Source: Saprospiraceae bacterium
GTDB taxonomy: Bacteria > Bacteroidota > Bacteroidia > Chitinophagales > Saprospiraceae
Direction: 5' to 3'
DNA: 64,000 nucleotides
Assembly (NCBI GenBank): GCA_016714765.1
Contig: JADKCF010000042.1
Span: 43,895-107,894 of the forward strand
Shown here: positions 1 to 9,287 of the stretch, in pieces
Position numbering within the stretch: the first letter of the stretch is position 1
Layout of the letters: every line of letters starts with the position of its first letter
Position numbers and translations under genes: made by a program
Notes under the pieces: model-generated
Database searches by the model: none
What the model saw: the letters and a program-made list of their open reading frames with translations, nothing else
Told to the model about the DNA's origin: nothing

Positions 1-194
1 GCATTGACCACACTGTCTGCAAATACCGATATAACAAAACCTTCAGGCAGGATGAGGCTATCCAGTGGCAATTTGCCTTTATAATCGGTGCCAAAAGTGC
101 TGATTGGTGGATTGACACCAAATTTATACTTAGCAACCACAAAAATGATAGCCAGTACAGCTATGATAGCAACTAGGATTTTAATGTATTTCAT
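1..194 (-). CDS. PQQ-type sugar dehydrogenase-like protein, N-terminal part (runs off left edge)
   Basis: About 64 codons are visible and the gene continues beyond base 1. The start at 192-194 gives an N-terminal hydrophobic segment (roughly residues 4-21, rich in I/V/A) that is a signal anchor. It is followed by a stretch ending LILPEGFVISVFADSVVNA. The LPEGF-x-I-x-V-[YF]-A pattern is typical of the start of the glucose/sorbosone dehydrogenase (PQQ-dependent sugar dehydrogenase) beta-propeller, so a periplasmic dehydrogenase is inferred. The catalytic and cofactor residues lie outside the window, so the substrate cannot be judged. A good Bacteroidota promoter sits just upstream. The family call rests on a short segment and is moderate. 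Confidence 0.6.
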   Translation of the reverse strand, partial: MKYIKILVAIIAVLAIIFVVAKYKFGVNPPISTFGTDYKGKLPLDSLILPEGFVISVFADSVVN

Positions 195-212
195 GGGAAA
201 CGATTTATTGGT

Positions 213-243
213 CAAATATAGAAGGATTTTTTGTCAAAACAAA
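213..243 (-). promoter_or_regulatory. Bacteroidota sigma-A type promoter
   Basis: Read on the minus strand, TTTG (240-243) is followed by a 19 bp spacer and TATATTTG (213-220). This matches the known Bacteroidetes consensus (-33 TTTG, -7 TAnnTTTG, about 19 bp apart) exactly. The predicted transcript would start near 207, a short leader before the ATG at 194. Confidence 0.65.
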
Positions 244-321
244 CTTAGGTTATCCAGGAAATAACTTTTTTATACATCTTATCATTCTCCTTCATCTTTC
301 AAACGTATACACTTAGCTTCT

Positions 322-507
322 TCATTGTTTATCAATTACTACATGATAATATGTCGTATCACCTTCAGAAAAGAAAACCCTACGATTAGGCTTGTCTTGT
401 AATTCGAAATTTCCATTTACAGTAAATTTGCACTCCCCAAACTTAAAAAATGGTTGTACAAGATTATGATTGTACTCAATTATTCGGTTACTTTTGCAAG
501 CAAGCTT
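322..507 (-). pseudogene. Possible gene remnant: start-less reading frame directly after the LytTR regulator
   Basis: In the same frame as the response regulator stop (TAG at 508-510), reading continues open for about 60 codons to a TGA at 322-324. There is no ATG, GTG or TTG start. The translation looks protein-like rather than random, containing FKFGECKFTVNGNFEL and ending in YYHVVIDKQ, as in the C-terminus of a small beta-rich protein or lipoprotein. It could be the tail of a gene whose 5' part was lost, or chance. No family was recognised. Apart from this and the promoter, the 313-base gap between the flanking genes holds nothing visible. Confidence 0.3.
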
Positions 508-1236
508 CTACTTCATCAGCCTGTCCATCACTTCCTGCTTTTTACTTCGGGCGACAGGAACGTGTATATCACCATGTAGCACGATTTCCATACCTTCAGT
601 CCTTATGATTTTTTGGATATGGATATCATGGATCAGCCAAGAGGTGTGAGGGCGGAAAAACCCTGGATTATTCAGCAGTTCTTCAATGTCTCTGAGTGTC
701 CTGGAGAGCAGATATGGTTTTTCTTTGTCCATGATATAAACTTTACAATAACTACCTTCAGCCTCACAGCAGGTAATGTCTTTGACTTGCACAAAAATGA
801 TCTCGTTTCCTATTGGAAGCAATATTTTTTCGGGTACATTTGTTTGACTAAGATATTGAAGATGTTCGATTTTAGGTTGTTGCAGCTTTGGTGCGGATTT
901 TTTGACAGCAGCTATTAGTTCATCTTTATCAATGGGCTTGAGAAGATAATCGACCGCATTAAACTTAAATGCCTGAATGGCATACTGGTCGTAGGCAGTT
1001 GTAAATATAATCCTGGACGAAACATCACCTATTTGCTGCAGCAACTCAAATCCATTCATTTGTGGCATTTCTATATCCATAAAAATGATGTCTGGCTGTT
1101 GTTTTTTCAGGTATTCCAGAGCTTGAACAGAATGATTAAAAACTGCTGCGATTTCGACCTCAGGACAGTATTTTGACGTCAGGATGCTGACCACATCGGT
1201 ACAATAAACTTCATCATCTATGATTACTGCTGTCAT
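508..1236 (-). CDS. LytTR-family response regulator
   Basis: This 242-residue protein has an N-terminal receiver domain (about 1-120) with the acidic pair at D7-D8, the phospho-acceptor Asp54 in IIFMDIEMPQMNG, and the conserved Lys in DYLLKPI. A C-terminal LytTR DNA-binding domain follows (about 135-242; pattern FVQVKDITCCEAEGSYCKVY, then FFRPHTSWLIH). Members bind promoter direct repeats as dimers after phosphorylation. The gene lies 9 bp downstream of the histidine kinase at 1246-4311 and is surely co-transcribed with it, so the two form a LytS/LytTR pair. Targets are unknown. Length and domain order are normal for the family. Confidence 0.93.
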   Translation of the reverse strand: MTAVIIDDEVYCTDVVSILTSKYCPEVEIAAVFNHSVQALEYLKKQQPDIIFMDIEMPQMNGFELLQQIGDVSSRIIFTTAYDQYAIQAFKFNAVDYLLKPIDKDELIAAVKKSAPKLQQPKIEHLQYLSQTNVPEKILLPIGNEIIFVQVKDITCCEAEGSYCKVYIMDKEKPYLLSRTLRDIEELLNNPGFFRPHTSWLIHDIHIQKIIRTEGMEIVLHGDIHVPVARSKKQEVMDRLMK

Positions 1237-1245
1237 GTTATTTTC

Positions 1246-4200
1246 TTATGATTGATTAAGGATTATTTTTACTTTGGTTCCTGCAGGGCTTTTTTGTTCA
1301 TCGTAAAGATCTTCGATTATGATTTCTGATTTTGTTCCCTGCATTTTCTGCATCAGTTTCAGTCTCTCTTCAGTCAACGCCATGCCGTGAGATTTATGAT
1401 GGTCTCCCGTTTTACTTTTGAGAAATCTGGATTTTTCACGACCGATGCCGTTATCTTTTATTTCTATTATGGTAGTATTTTCAAAACTGTGTACAAAAAT
1501 ATCTAGTTTTTTAACCCCCCAGTCTGCTGGAGCTTGCATAAGCCCATGCCATATAGCATTTTCTACGTATGGCTGCAGCAAAAGTGGTGGGATCTGTATT
1601 TGATCAGGGAAAACATGCTCATCTACAGTTATTTTCCATTCAAAACTGTCCTGAAACCTCATAGATTCCATATTGATATATAATTTGAGCGCTTCCAGTT
1701 CTCTTTCGAGTGTAATAAAGTCTTCCTTACTGGCATCCAGTATTATTCTGATGAGTCTGGAAAACTTTGTGAGATATTGTGATGCCGCTTCTGTTTCATT
1801 GACAAGTATAAAACGATTGATAGAGTTGAGACAATTGAAAATAAAGTGAGGATTCATCTGAGCACGCAAAGCCGTCATTTCTATTTTGGTAATTCGCTGT
1901 CTTAGTATATTTTTTTCTGCTTCTTCCTTACGAATGCCCGAAACTCTCTTTTTGTATGCCCAATATACAAAAGCCACCGTCAAAGCTCCTGTGAGTGTAT
2001 AAAACCAGGAGGTTTTCCACCATGGTGGTGCAATCATAACCTGAAGCGAAAATATTTTGTCCTGATCATATTTTTGTCTGACGTTTATCCTGTAGTCACC
2101 GGGAGCCATACTGTACATACTGATGGACAAATCTTCCATACTTTGCCAAGGGAGATCATTGATGCTATATAGCAGATCCGGTTTCCTAAAGGACTCCTGG
2201 TCCAGATATCCGAATGTAAAAGTGAGGTAGTTCTGAAGATAATTCAGTTTAAAAACAGTATCAACAGGAATACTTTTGCCAAAAAGACTGGCATCTTTAA
2301 GATAGATTTTTCCATCTGATTTATGGGGATGTATGATGGATTTGTCCATGCTGATGATATGGTCGGGATAAAGATTTTGGGAGATATTGCCATGATGATC
2401 AGCAAAAATCCTGTAATTAAAGAACCTGGCATCTTTTTCATCATCAAAAGTATAAAATCTTTCATTTTTGTAGTCGAAACCCATCAGACCTGCCTCGGTC
2501 GTAAACCAAAAAAAACCATCTGAACCCACATAGCCATATCTCACCGCATCAGTGATTATCCCATCAAAAGTTGTGTAAAGCTTTGCTTTCATAGTCCTAC
2601 TGTCTATATACATCAGTCCCTTTGCAGGCATCAATAAAAAAACATTGCCTTTGTCATCACCGGTGATATCATGGATGAAGCCTTTTTTAGTTGTGCCAAC
2701 GCCGATCAGTGGGTAGTTTTTTGTGCTATCAAAGGCAGGGTCTATGATGTATAAACCGCTTTTTTCTGTTGCAAGCCAAAGCTTGTCAGTCCACTGGTCA
2801 TAATACAAAGCACTGAAAGAAGTTCCTTTTATGTTGGTTTCAGAATATTCTATCGTTTCACTTCCTTTTCTGATGATCCAGATGCCTGTATTGCGCTCCC
2901 TGACATAAATATTTCCGGATTTATCTTCCACAAAATTTCTGAACTCTAGCTCAGTCTCTAAAGCCACTGGTCGGGAATAATTCAGTGCTATCGCTTTATT
3001 AGCTCCTTCGTCCCACCTGTAAATGGACGAGCTGGTAGAAAAATACTGCTGCTTATCTGAAGCACAAAAATACAACTGCAGGGGACCAAGTTGTTGAGCA
3101 TCTCCCTTACCGGTAATGATGCTGCAAGAATTTGAATCGCATGAAGCTATGTATCCTTTCTCCCAGTCACCTGCCAGTATTTTTCCTTTTTGGGTGACAT
3201 AACTATGATTATTCGCAAAACCCACCGGCAAATGAATCTTTTCATGGTTTATATAAGACCTTGATTGGATACAATGTAAAAACGGGCTCAACTCTGTTTT
3301 CAAAAAATACAAGTGACTGCCATAAATGTTAAAGCTGACAAAGTAACCCTTACCCTGCGAAAATTCGCCTCCTTTCATGTCAAATTTTGAAAACTGCCTG
3401 GTCTTAATATCGTACAGAAATATCCGGTCACTACGCAGCATCATCATGGTATCCTGACTGAAGACTTTTATATCGAGCATTTGGTCAGGAATATCTTTTG
3501 GAACCGGAGGACATGTATGGTGCTTCCAGGTACTGCTTGCAGGATGATAGGTATAATAACACTGATCGTACGTGCCTATCCAAAGGGTTCCATGTTTATC
3601 CGTTTCATGAATGTAAAATGCAAAATAATCATCCAGATTAGCATTAGGATGATAACTATAAGTCATGGAAGGAGTATGTACGGAAAAAAGTCCATACACT
3701 GTCATTAACCAAAGTTCTGTGTCTGATTTCCTGGTGACACTTTGGGTAATACTATTCCTTTTTTCCACATCGATGATTCCAGATTTTTTTGCAAAATCAT
3801 ACCAACCACTCTTTTTAAATAGTTTTGTTTCAGGATTAAAAATGAGGACGTCGTAATATCCTCCTATCCATATGTTGCCAGTTTGGTCTTCTGCCATTTG
3901 GGTATAGCTGAGTCCCAAAACAGGCATGACAGTGGAGTCGGGAAAAAAATTGGTAAAAGTTTGCTTCTGGCGATCCACTAATGTTAACCCTTCATCAGTG
4001 TTTACCCATAACCTCCCCTTGCTATCTTCGAGCATTCCGTTGCAACTATTGCTGGCAATTGTCTTTGGGTCATCCGGTCTGTGCTTGAAGGTGGAAAAGG
4101 AATTGCCGTCGTACCTGTTGAGCCCTTTGTCACTGGTGATCCATACAAAACCCTCTTTATCTTTTAGTATTCGCCTGCAATTGGAAGAACTCAAACCGTC

Positions 4201-4311
4201 TTTGACAGAATAAGAGTTGATTTGATATGATGATTGCGCTCTAAGCAGCTCCTGTGTCCATATCAGTACAGTAAACAATAAAATCCAGTATTTCGGAGTA
4301 TGATCAATCAT
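1246..4311 (-). CDS. Propeller-type sensor histidine kinase (LytS class)
   Basis: This is a 1021-residue membrane sensor. A signal peptide (about 1-25) precedes a periplasmic two-component-regulator beta-propeller with repeats such as KDKEGFVWITSDKGLNRYDG and EDSKGRLWVNTDEGLTLVD. A Y_Y_Y-like domain (about 690-770) and one transmembrane helix (WFYTLTGALTVAFVYWAYKK) follow. The cytoplasmic part is a His_kinase (LytS/YehU) domain with the phospho-accepting His at about 822 in QMNPHFIFNCLNSINR, and an ATPase domain with PYVENAIWHGL and KDNGIGRE. It has no receiver or AraC domain, so it is not a hybrid sensor. The partner regulator lies immediately downstream. In this family the ligand is often a glycan or other periplasmic cue; here it is unknown. 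Confidence 0.93.
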   Translation of the reverse strand: MIDHTPKYWILLFTVLIWTQELLRAQSSYQINSYSVKDGLSSSNCRRILKDKEGFVWITSDKGLNRYDGNSFSTFKHRPDDPKTIASNSCNGMLEDSKGRLWVNTDEGLTLVDRQKQTFTNFFPDSTVMPVLGLSYTQMAEDQTGNIWIGGYYDVLIFNPETKLFKKSGWYDFAKKSGIIDVEKRNSITQSVTRKSDTELWLMTVYGLFSVHTPSMTYSYHPNANLDDYFAFYIHETDKHGTLWIGTYDQCYYTYHPASSTWKHHTCPPVPKDIPDQMLDIKVFSQDTMMMLRSDRIFLYDIKTRQFSKFDMKGGEFSQGKGYFVSFNIYGSHLYFLKTELSPFLHCIQSRSYINHEKIHLPVGFANNHSYVTQKGKILAGDWEKGYIASCDSNSCSIITGKGDAQQLGPLQLYFCASDKQQYFSTSSSIYRWDEGANKAIALNYSRPVALETELEFRNFVEDKSGNIYVRERNTGIWIIRKGSETIEYSETNIKGTSFSALYYDQWTDKLWLATEKSGLYIIDPAFDSTKNYPLIGVGTTKKGFIHDITGDDKGNVFLLMPAKGLMYIDSRTMKAKLYTTFDGIITDAVRYGYVGSDGFFWFTTEAGLMGFDYKNERFYTFDDEKDARFFNYRIFADHHGNISQNLYPDHIISMDKSIIHPHKSDGKIYLKDASLFGKSIPVDTVFKLNYLQNYLTFTFGYLDQESFRKPDLLYSINDLPWQSMEDLSISMYSMAPGDYRINVRQKYDQDKIFSLQVMIAPPWWKTSWFYTLTGALTVAFVYWAYKKRVSGIRKEEAEKNILRQRITKIEMTALRAQMNPHFIFNCLNSINRFILVNETEAASQYLTKFSRLIRIILDASKEDFITLERELEALKLYINMESMRFQDSFEWKITVDEHVFPDQIQIPPLLLQPYVENAIWHGLMQAPADWGVKKLDIFVHSFENTTIIEIKDNGIGREKSRFLKSKTGDHHKSHGMALTEERLKLMQKMQGTKSEIIIEDLYDEQKSPAGTKVKIILNQS

Positions 4312-4386
4312 ACAGTATTAAGTGACTATCCATTAAACTAAGGTGTAAAGTACAATTTTTTTTCATACAAAATCTCATCAGTATAT

Positions 4387-4842
4387 TTATCGGAATCTAG
4401 TCACACCCAGTTTTATCATATATCCGGATAAAAGTAATAAGACCATATCTGAAATGAGGCTACCGAGACTAAAAATATAAGATTTGTCCGGCTCGTTTTC
4501 CTTAAATACAATTGATACCTTTTCGTTTAATTCAAAATTTAACCATGGTAATAAGATAGAGGATTTAGAAAATGCATCCAATGAATCCAAACTACCGACA
4601 GATACCGGAAACCGATACACCGGTCGTCTGGATCTTGCTTTTTTGCCGTGTTTTGATGTGTTTTCTTCAAAAACAGTTATACTGGATCCTCTGCCTCTAA
4701 AACCTATTACACGACCTTCTGCATTCTGGCCCGAAAGTCGGTATTGAATAGTTTCCAATACAGGCTTACCTATGATGTAGATTAATATACATCCCCCAAA
4801 AATCAACATTATTCTAAATATTAAAACCGTTATACTGTTCAT
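4387..4842 (-). CDS. DUF3592-like two-helix membrane protein
   Basis: The 151-residue protein has a hydrophobic helix at each end (about 5-28 and 127-147). Between them is a soluble loop with the DUF3592 layout: a QNAEGRVIGFRGRG strand, a basic low-complexity insert, a YRFPV strand, and NEKVSIVFKENEPDKSYIFS, which matches the family's G-x-x-V-x-V-x-Y-x-x-x-[ND]-P pattern. Such proteins sit in the inner membrane; their function is unknown. The gene stands alone between the histidine kinase and a lipoprotein gene in the same direction. The family call is from pattern only. Confidence 0.6.
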   Translation of the reverse strand: MNSITVLIFRIMLIFGGCILIYIIGKPVLETIQYRLSGQNAEGRVIGFRGRGSSITVFEENTSKHGKKARSRRPVYRFPVSVGSLDSLDAFSKSSILLPWLNFELNEKVSIVFKENEPDKSYIFSLGSLISDMVLLLLSGYMIKLGVTRFR

Positions 4843-4908
4843 TTTTCAAAATTATACATTTCGTCATTGCTTTCCAATGTCGGAAAATTAAAAATTTTCA
4901 TTTTAAGC

Positions 4909-5427
4909 TTATTCATGGTAATAAAATTTCCCATCTGTGATGACTAGTGCTGGCCCTGAAGGACATGAAAGTGTGCCTGAAAATGTAGCCTCTAGGATAT
5001 CAGGACCGGTGGTCGCCTTAACTACCTTTACTTTCATATCAAACCCCATCATACTTCCGCAGATATAATCCTGTTCAGTCCAGTTACCCATCTGTGCGAC
5101 TGAAAGCGCAGCATTCCCCTGAGCAAAAGAATATTGACCGGGACCATCTGTTTGAAAAATATTGATGTTAAATGCTTTTTCAGTTTTGTCCTTTTTACCT
5201 GAAGACCCTGAGATGATAATGGCTTTATCGTAGCCTTTTGGATGGAAGGCACCAAATACATCATGATCTGCAGACCACTCCTTACCGTTGATTTTCATTG
5301 TAAGATAATTACTGTGGTTGTCAACTTTCAATTGTTCTGCTTCAACATTGGGTTTATTACTGGAATTGCTGCAAGCACTTAAAAGAAATAGTGAAATCAT
5401 GCATGTAAGTATCATGTTCGTTTTCAT
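4909..5427 (-). CDS. Small lipoprotein (DUF6252-like)
   Basis: The 172-residue protein starts with a lipoprotein signal peptide (residues 1-19, lipobox LLSACS). The mature part has TMKINGKEWSADHDVFGAF near its start and a repeated beta-strand layout ending in a TFSGTLSC...ITDGKFYY motif. This resembles the small DUF6252-type lipoproteins common in Bacteroidota, whose role is unknown. Two cysteines (in YICGSMMG and GTLSCPSG) could form a disulfide. It lies 23 bp downstream of the double-cupin gene and probably shares its transcript. Confidence 0.55.
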   Translation of the reverse strand: MKTNMILTCMISLFLLSACSNSSNKPNVEAEQLKVDNHSNYLTMKINGKEWSADHDVFGAFHPKGYDKAIIISGSSGKKDKTEKAFNINIFQTDGPGQYSFAQGNAALSVAQMGNWTEQDYICGSMMGFDMKVKVVKATTGPDILEATFSGTLSCPSGPALVITDGKFYYHE

Positions 5428-5450
5428 TTTTACTGATTATTTTGAATGTT

Positions 5451-6482
5451 TTATGAAAAAGCTAACGGTGGTCCTACAATGGACATATCATGAGCTTTAA
5501 AAGGGTCATAGCCTTCAGGTTTGGGGGAACCATCACTGATAGCACGGAAAAAATCTTCCATTTTACCACAAGGCTGAAAGAAAAACAGCATTTGACCCTC
5601 ATCTGTCAACTGGGCCCAGGTGTGAGCCACCCCTCTTGGCAAAAATATCATGTCACCTTTGGTAAGGACAAACTGCTCTTGGCCACATTGAAACAAATAG
5701 TTACCTGAAGATATATAAAATATTTCATCCTGATTTGGATGTATATGCATAGGTGGTCCACCTTTTTCTTTGCCGTTGTACTCAAAAATAGACAACTCTC
5801 CACCTGTATCCTTACCCGAAACCTTGATGTCATTTGTGCTTTTTCCATTAAGGACAGTTTTTTCTCCAAATCTTCCGTTTTTATTGCGTACAATAAATCC
5901 TTTTGAAACTGATTCGATGATATCATATTTTTCAGAAGCAGATAAGCCTGGCCCATGGTTGACAATACCAAAGTCATTATTAGCTTTTGATTTTTCTTCC
6001 TTAGTGAGTTTACTACCACTTTGGGTCATAAAAAGAAAAAACTCCTCCATCTTACCAGCAGGTTGTAAGAAGTAAAACATCTCACCTGAGTCAGATGTCT
6101 GGACCCACGTATGTGGAATATTGCGAGGTAAAAATATAAGGTCTCCTTTCCGAAGTGTCGCTTTTTCATCACCTACCTGAAAAACATATGTCCCATCGAG
6201 CACATAAAACATTTCATCCTGATGAGTGTGTGAGTGATAGCTTGGCCCTGTTCGTTCTGCACCTTTATACCAAAATGCCGAAAGTTTTCCTGCTGTATCT
6301 TTAGTGGAAAGCTTCAGGTCATTAGGGTTGACGCCCTTAAATGGAGTAGCTATACCAAATCTGCTTAAACCCGCTTTTATGACAAGTGCTTTTGATCCAG
6401 ATGCTGTAAGGCGTCTGGAAGGCGTGCAGGCGAATGCGGGAAGTGAAAGTATAGAAGTGATGACAAATTCTCTACGTAACAT
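5451..6482 (-). CDS. Exported protein with two cupin domains
   Basis: The 343-residue protein has a signal sequence with a Cys after LPAFA (residue 19), so it may be a lipoprotein. It then carries two homologous cupin_2 halves, about 45-160 and 205-320. Each has the metal-binding pattern, seen as SYHSHTHQDEMFYVLDG / PRNIPHTW in the first half and PPMHIHPNQDEIFYISSG / PRGVAHTW in the second, so both keep the His/Glu ligands. Each half ends in a matching F-FLQPAGKMEEFF / FFFQPCGKMEDFF motif, showing internal duplication. Bicupins of this type include quercetin dioxygenase-like enzymes, but the substrate cannot be named. The gene stands upstream of the small lipoprotein. Confidence 0.75.
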   Translation of the reverse strand: MLRREFVITSILSLPAFACTPSRRLTASGSKALVIKAGLSRFGIATPFKGVNPNDLKLSTKDTAGKLSAFWYKGAERTGPSYHSHTHQDEMFYVLDGTYVFQVGDEKATLRKGDLIFLPRNIPHTWVQTSDSGEMFYFLQPAGKMEEFFLFMTQSGSKLTKEEKSKANNDFGIVNHGPGLSASEKYDIIESVSKGFIVRNKNGRFGEKTVLNGKSTNDIKVSGKDTGGELSIFEYNGKEKGGPPMHIHPNQDEIFYISSGNYLFQCGQEQFVLTKGDMIFLPRGVAHTWAQLTDEGQMLFFFQPCGKMEDFFRAISDGSPKPEGYDPFKAHDMSIVGPPLAFS

Positions 6483-6509
6483 GATATGCTTATCCTTTTT
6501 TATGCATTA

Positions 6510-6517
6510 CAAAGATA
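6510..6517 (-). promoter_or_regulatory. -7 box for the double-cupin gene
   Basis: The minus-strand octamer TATCTTTG matches TAnnTTTG and ends 27 bp before the ATG at 6482. No matching -33 TTTG is visible at the expected 19 bp distance, so this is tentative. Confidence 0.3.
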
Positions 6518-6652
6518 GGGCATACAGATGCAAGACTTAAAGTCAGTTTGCAGTTAGTCGGTTTGGGTTTGCAGATGGATGACTAGAGGTAAAACTCCAT
6601 TATTATTTGTATGAATGACACCTTTTCTGGAGTTTGTGAAAATGAATATTTT

Positions 6653-7777
6653 CTACATTGGAGAATAGGCGGTCTTGTGCTGCAATGTTCCATGGCCAAG
6701 GTCATAAAGCATATGTATATGTGATTTCAGGCCTTTTGTAAAAGACTGTTTGTTGTTATACACAATGCCGTACTCCTCTGATGTTTTTTTCACAATATCC
6801 ATAAGGGCCGGATAGTGGATATGCGATATTTTTGGGAACAAATGATGCTCTATCTGATGGTCCAGTCCACCAATGTACCAGGATAATAATTTATTGGTTC
6901 AGGCAAAATTTGCAGTAGTTTTTAATTGATGTATAGCCCAGGCGTTTTCTATATTTCCAGTTTCATTTAAGGAAGGCTGGTTTACCCCTTCTACTACGTG
7001 AGCCATCTGAAATACAGTACTAAGTATCATTCCTGCTGTGCAGTGCATCGCCATGAAACCTACCAGCCACTGCCAGAGTGTAATATCCAGTAACATCATA
7101 GGTAATACAAAGATGAATAAAATGTATAAAACCTTGGTTAAGACCAAAATAATTTTTTCTCTATTGGGGAACACATTGACTAATCCGGTTTTTGCCATTT
7201 TGTTGTAAAGAGGAATTTCTTTAAAATCTTTCCATAGGAACGAAATAGTCATCAGACTGTAAAGCAAAAATGCATAAATATGCTGAAATCTATGAACAGC
7301 CTTCAGTTTATCTGAATCAGAAAGTCTCAATAAAAATTTTCCTGTTATGTCCTCGTCCAGGTCATGTATATTGGTGTAAGTATGGTGCAGTTTATTATGC
7401 TGTACTTCCCAGTTATAAACATTTCCTCCTAATAAATAAAGTGATGCTCCGAAAAATTTGTTGATCATGGGATTTACAGAAAAAGATCCGTGGATGGCAT
7501 CATGCATGACCGACATGCCGACACCTGCTACACCAATACCCATGATGATACTCAGAGCAAACATTTGAAGACCGGTAAACTGTCCTGATAAAATAAATGC
7601 ATAGGGTATGAGGTATAAAGAAAGCATTACAATGGCTTTAAAGATCAGTCGACTTCCACCGGTTCTGTCTATTTTATTGTTATCAAAATAAGCATTGATA
7701 TTGGCTTTCAATGTTGAGTAAAATAAAGATTTATCCTTATTTATAAAGTGTACCTGTGTGTATCTGGCAGCTTTCAT
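6653..7777 (-). pseudogene. Membrane fatty-acid (acyl-CoA) desaturase interrupted by in-frame TGA
   Basis: Reading through one TGA (6899-6901), the frame encodes 374 residues, the normal length of a linoleoyl-CoA/acyl-lipid desaturase. Histidine box 1 (MHDAIHGS) and box 2 (HNKLHHTYTN) lie before the stop, together with four hydrophobic stretches. Box 3 (GLDHQIEHHLF) lies after it in the same frame. The stop falls in KTTANFA-TGA-TNKLLSWYIGGL, where relatives usually have a polar or basic residue, so one base change (for example CGA to TGA) explains it. As sequenced, the 292-residue product lacks the third di-iron box and should be inactive. It is either a real nonsense mutation or a base-calling error. 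Confidence 0.85.
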
Positions 7778-7908
7778 TGAATGGGTTAGGTGCTAAAAGT
7801 GTAAAGTTAGCTAATTATTTGTACTTATCTCTCAATAAATATGACGCAAATTTGTTTTTATGAAAATATTAAGAACAACCGTACCATTTATGGTATTTTT
7901 GCTTTGAC

Positions 7909-8742
7909 TTAAGCACCTATTAACGCTTCAATATTGAATTTTTTCATCTTCATAAACGCTTCGATGACCCGTGGTCTTTTGATGGGGTCCGACATCAGAT
8001 TTCCTAATATAGAAGGCACCACCTGCCAGGATAGTCCATACTTGTCTTTAAGCCAACCACATTGACTTTCATGACCACCATCTGTCAGTTTTTTCCAGTA
8101 ATCATCTATTTCTTGCTGCGTATCGCAAAGTACTACAAATGATATACCTTCATTGAAAACATATCCATGATTGTAGCTACTGTCAAATGCTATAAAAGAT
8201 TGTCCCATTAATATGAACCTGGCATGATTTATCCGACCGTCAATGTCGCCCTCTCCCTCTTTATATCTGCTGATGTCTACTATTTCTGACTCCCCGAAAA
8301 TGGAAGTATAATATTGCATGGCCTCTTCTGCTTTTCCAGCGACATCCCCTGTAAACATCAGAGCAGGTACAACCTCTGCCAGTCCATTTTTGGTAAGCAT
8401 AATCTGCCAGTTGACACCAAATTTGTCTTTACACCATCCATATTTTTCACTCCACGGATAGTTATTCAATGGCATCATTACATAGCCCTCATCTGATAAT
8501 TTTGCCCACAATTTTTCTACTTCATCCTCAGTAGGACAAAATACAAAAAAAGAGACAGAAGGATTGATCTTAAACATTGTGCCACCATTGAGCGCCATAA
8601 ACTTCCTTTCACCAATGCTAAATGTCACAGTCATTCCACTATCTTCCTGTACTTTTGCATCCTGAAAAGTATCTGTATAAAAGGCTGCTGCTTGCTGAGC
8701 CTGATTGTCAAACCATAAACAAAAGCTTATTTTATGATTCAT
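7909..8742 (-). CDS. VOC/PhnB-type protein with two glyoxalase-fold domains
   Basis: The 277-residue protein consists of two tandem PhnB-like (3-demethylubiquinone-9 3-methyltransferase-type) domains of about 125 residues. The first opens ISFCLWFDNQAQQAAAFYTD and closes KDKFGVNWQIML. The second opens VPALMFTGDVAGKAEEAMQYY and closes KDKYGLSWQVVP. Such proteins share the bleomycin-resistance/glyoxalase fold, but enzymatic function is usually unproven. It is the last gene of a same-strand run with SRPBCC and DUF1801 genes, 16 bp after the previous one, so one operon is likely. Both halves are intact. Confidence 0.85.
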   Translation of the reverse strand: MNHKISFCLWFDNQAQQAAAFYTDTFQDAKVQEDSGMTVTFSIGERKFMALNGGTMFKINPSVSFFVFCPTEDEVEKLWAKLSDEGYVMMPLNNYPWSEKYGWCKDKFGVNWQIMLTKNGLAEVVPALMFTGDVAGKAEEAMQYYTSIFGESEIVDISRYKEGEGDIDGRINHARFILMGQSFIAFDSSYNHGYVFNEGISFVVLCDTQQEIDDYWKKLTDGGHESQCGWLKDKYGLSWQVVPSILGNLMSDPIKRPRVIEAFMKMKKFNIEALIGA

Positions 8743-8758
8743 TTTCTATGATTTATTT

Positions 8759-9201
8759 TTAAAATCTGTATTCAAATGCACCTTTACGAAGGTTAATACC
8801 ATGATCAAGATATGCTTTCAAGCAAGCCAGAAAATTTGCCCAACCTTCCGTATTTCCTTTAAGCCACTGGATACCTGCTTCGTCCTGATTGCCTTCTTTT
8901 TCGGTGACATATACTACCGAAGAGTTGTCAGGTCTTTTTTCCAATTTTATTTCCACCACTTTCTCATTTTCGCCGACAGTCCAGTAAAATGAGATAAAAG
9001 TATTTTCTATGATTGTCCCACTCTAATCGGTACAGGCTGTTCAAATTCAGGAAAATGCCAAATCAATTCCTTATCTTCTTCCATCATACCTGAACTTCGT
9101 ACTATGAAGTATTGACACATATGAGCAGGATTTACAATTGCTTCAAAAACTTTCTCGATCGGTTTCTGAATTTGGATGGATGTATTTATGGATAACTTCA
9201 T
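8759..9201 (-). pseudogene. SRPBCC (AHSA1-like) protein, frameshifted
   Basis: Two frames join to one 147-residue START/SRPBCC protein. The first (9007-9201) begins MKLSINTSIQIQKPIEKVFE and ends in IRVGQS-stop. The second continues IIENTFISFYWTVGENEKVVE to the AHSA1-like C-terminus with EGWANFLACLKAYLDHG. One missing base in the run at 9016-9020 (GGG or GA on the coding strand) restores the frame. The ligand-binding fold is otherwise complete, so the lesion is recent or a sequencing error. The gene sits within a run of related small genes. Confidence 0.8.
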
Positions 9202-9287
9202 CTGCTTTTTTATTAAAAGAACGTTTTAAAATGGCAAATGGAGTTTTTGCAATAAAAATTATGATAATTTCTTTTGATTTCCATTCT

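Noticed and set aside
6899..6901. TGA as selenocysteine or a reassigned codon
   Set aside because: Other genes here end in TGA, no selenocysteine element was seen, and desaturases do not use selenocysteine at this place.
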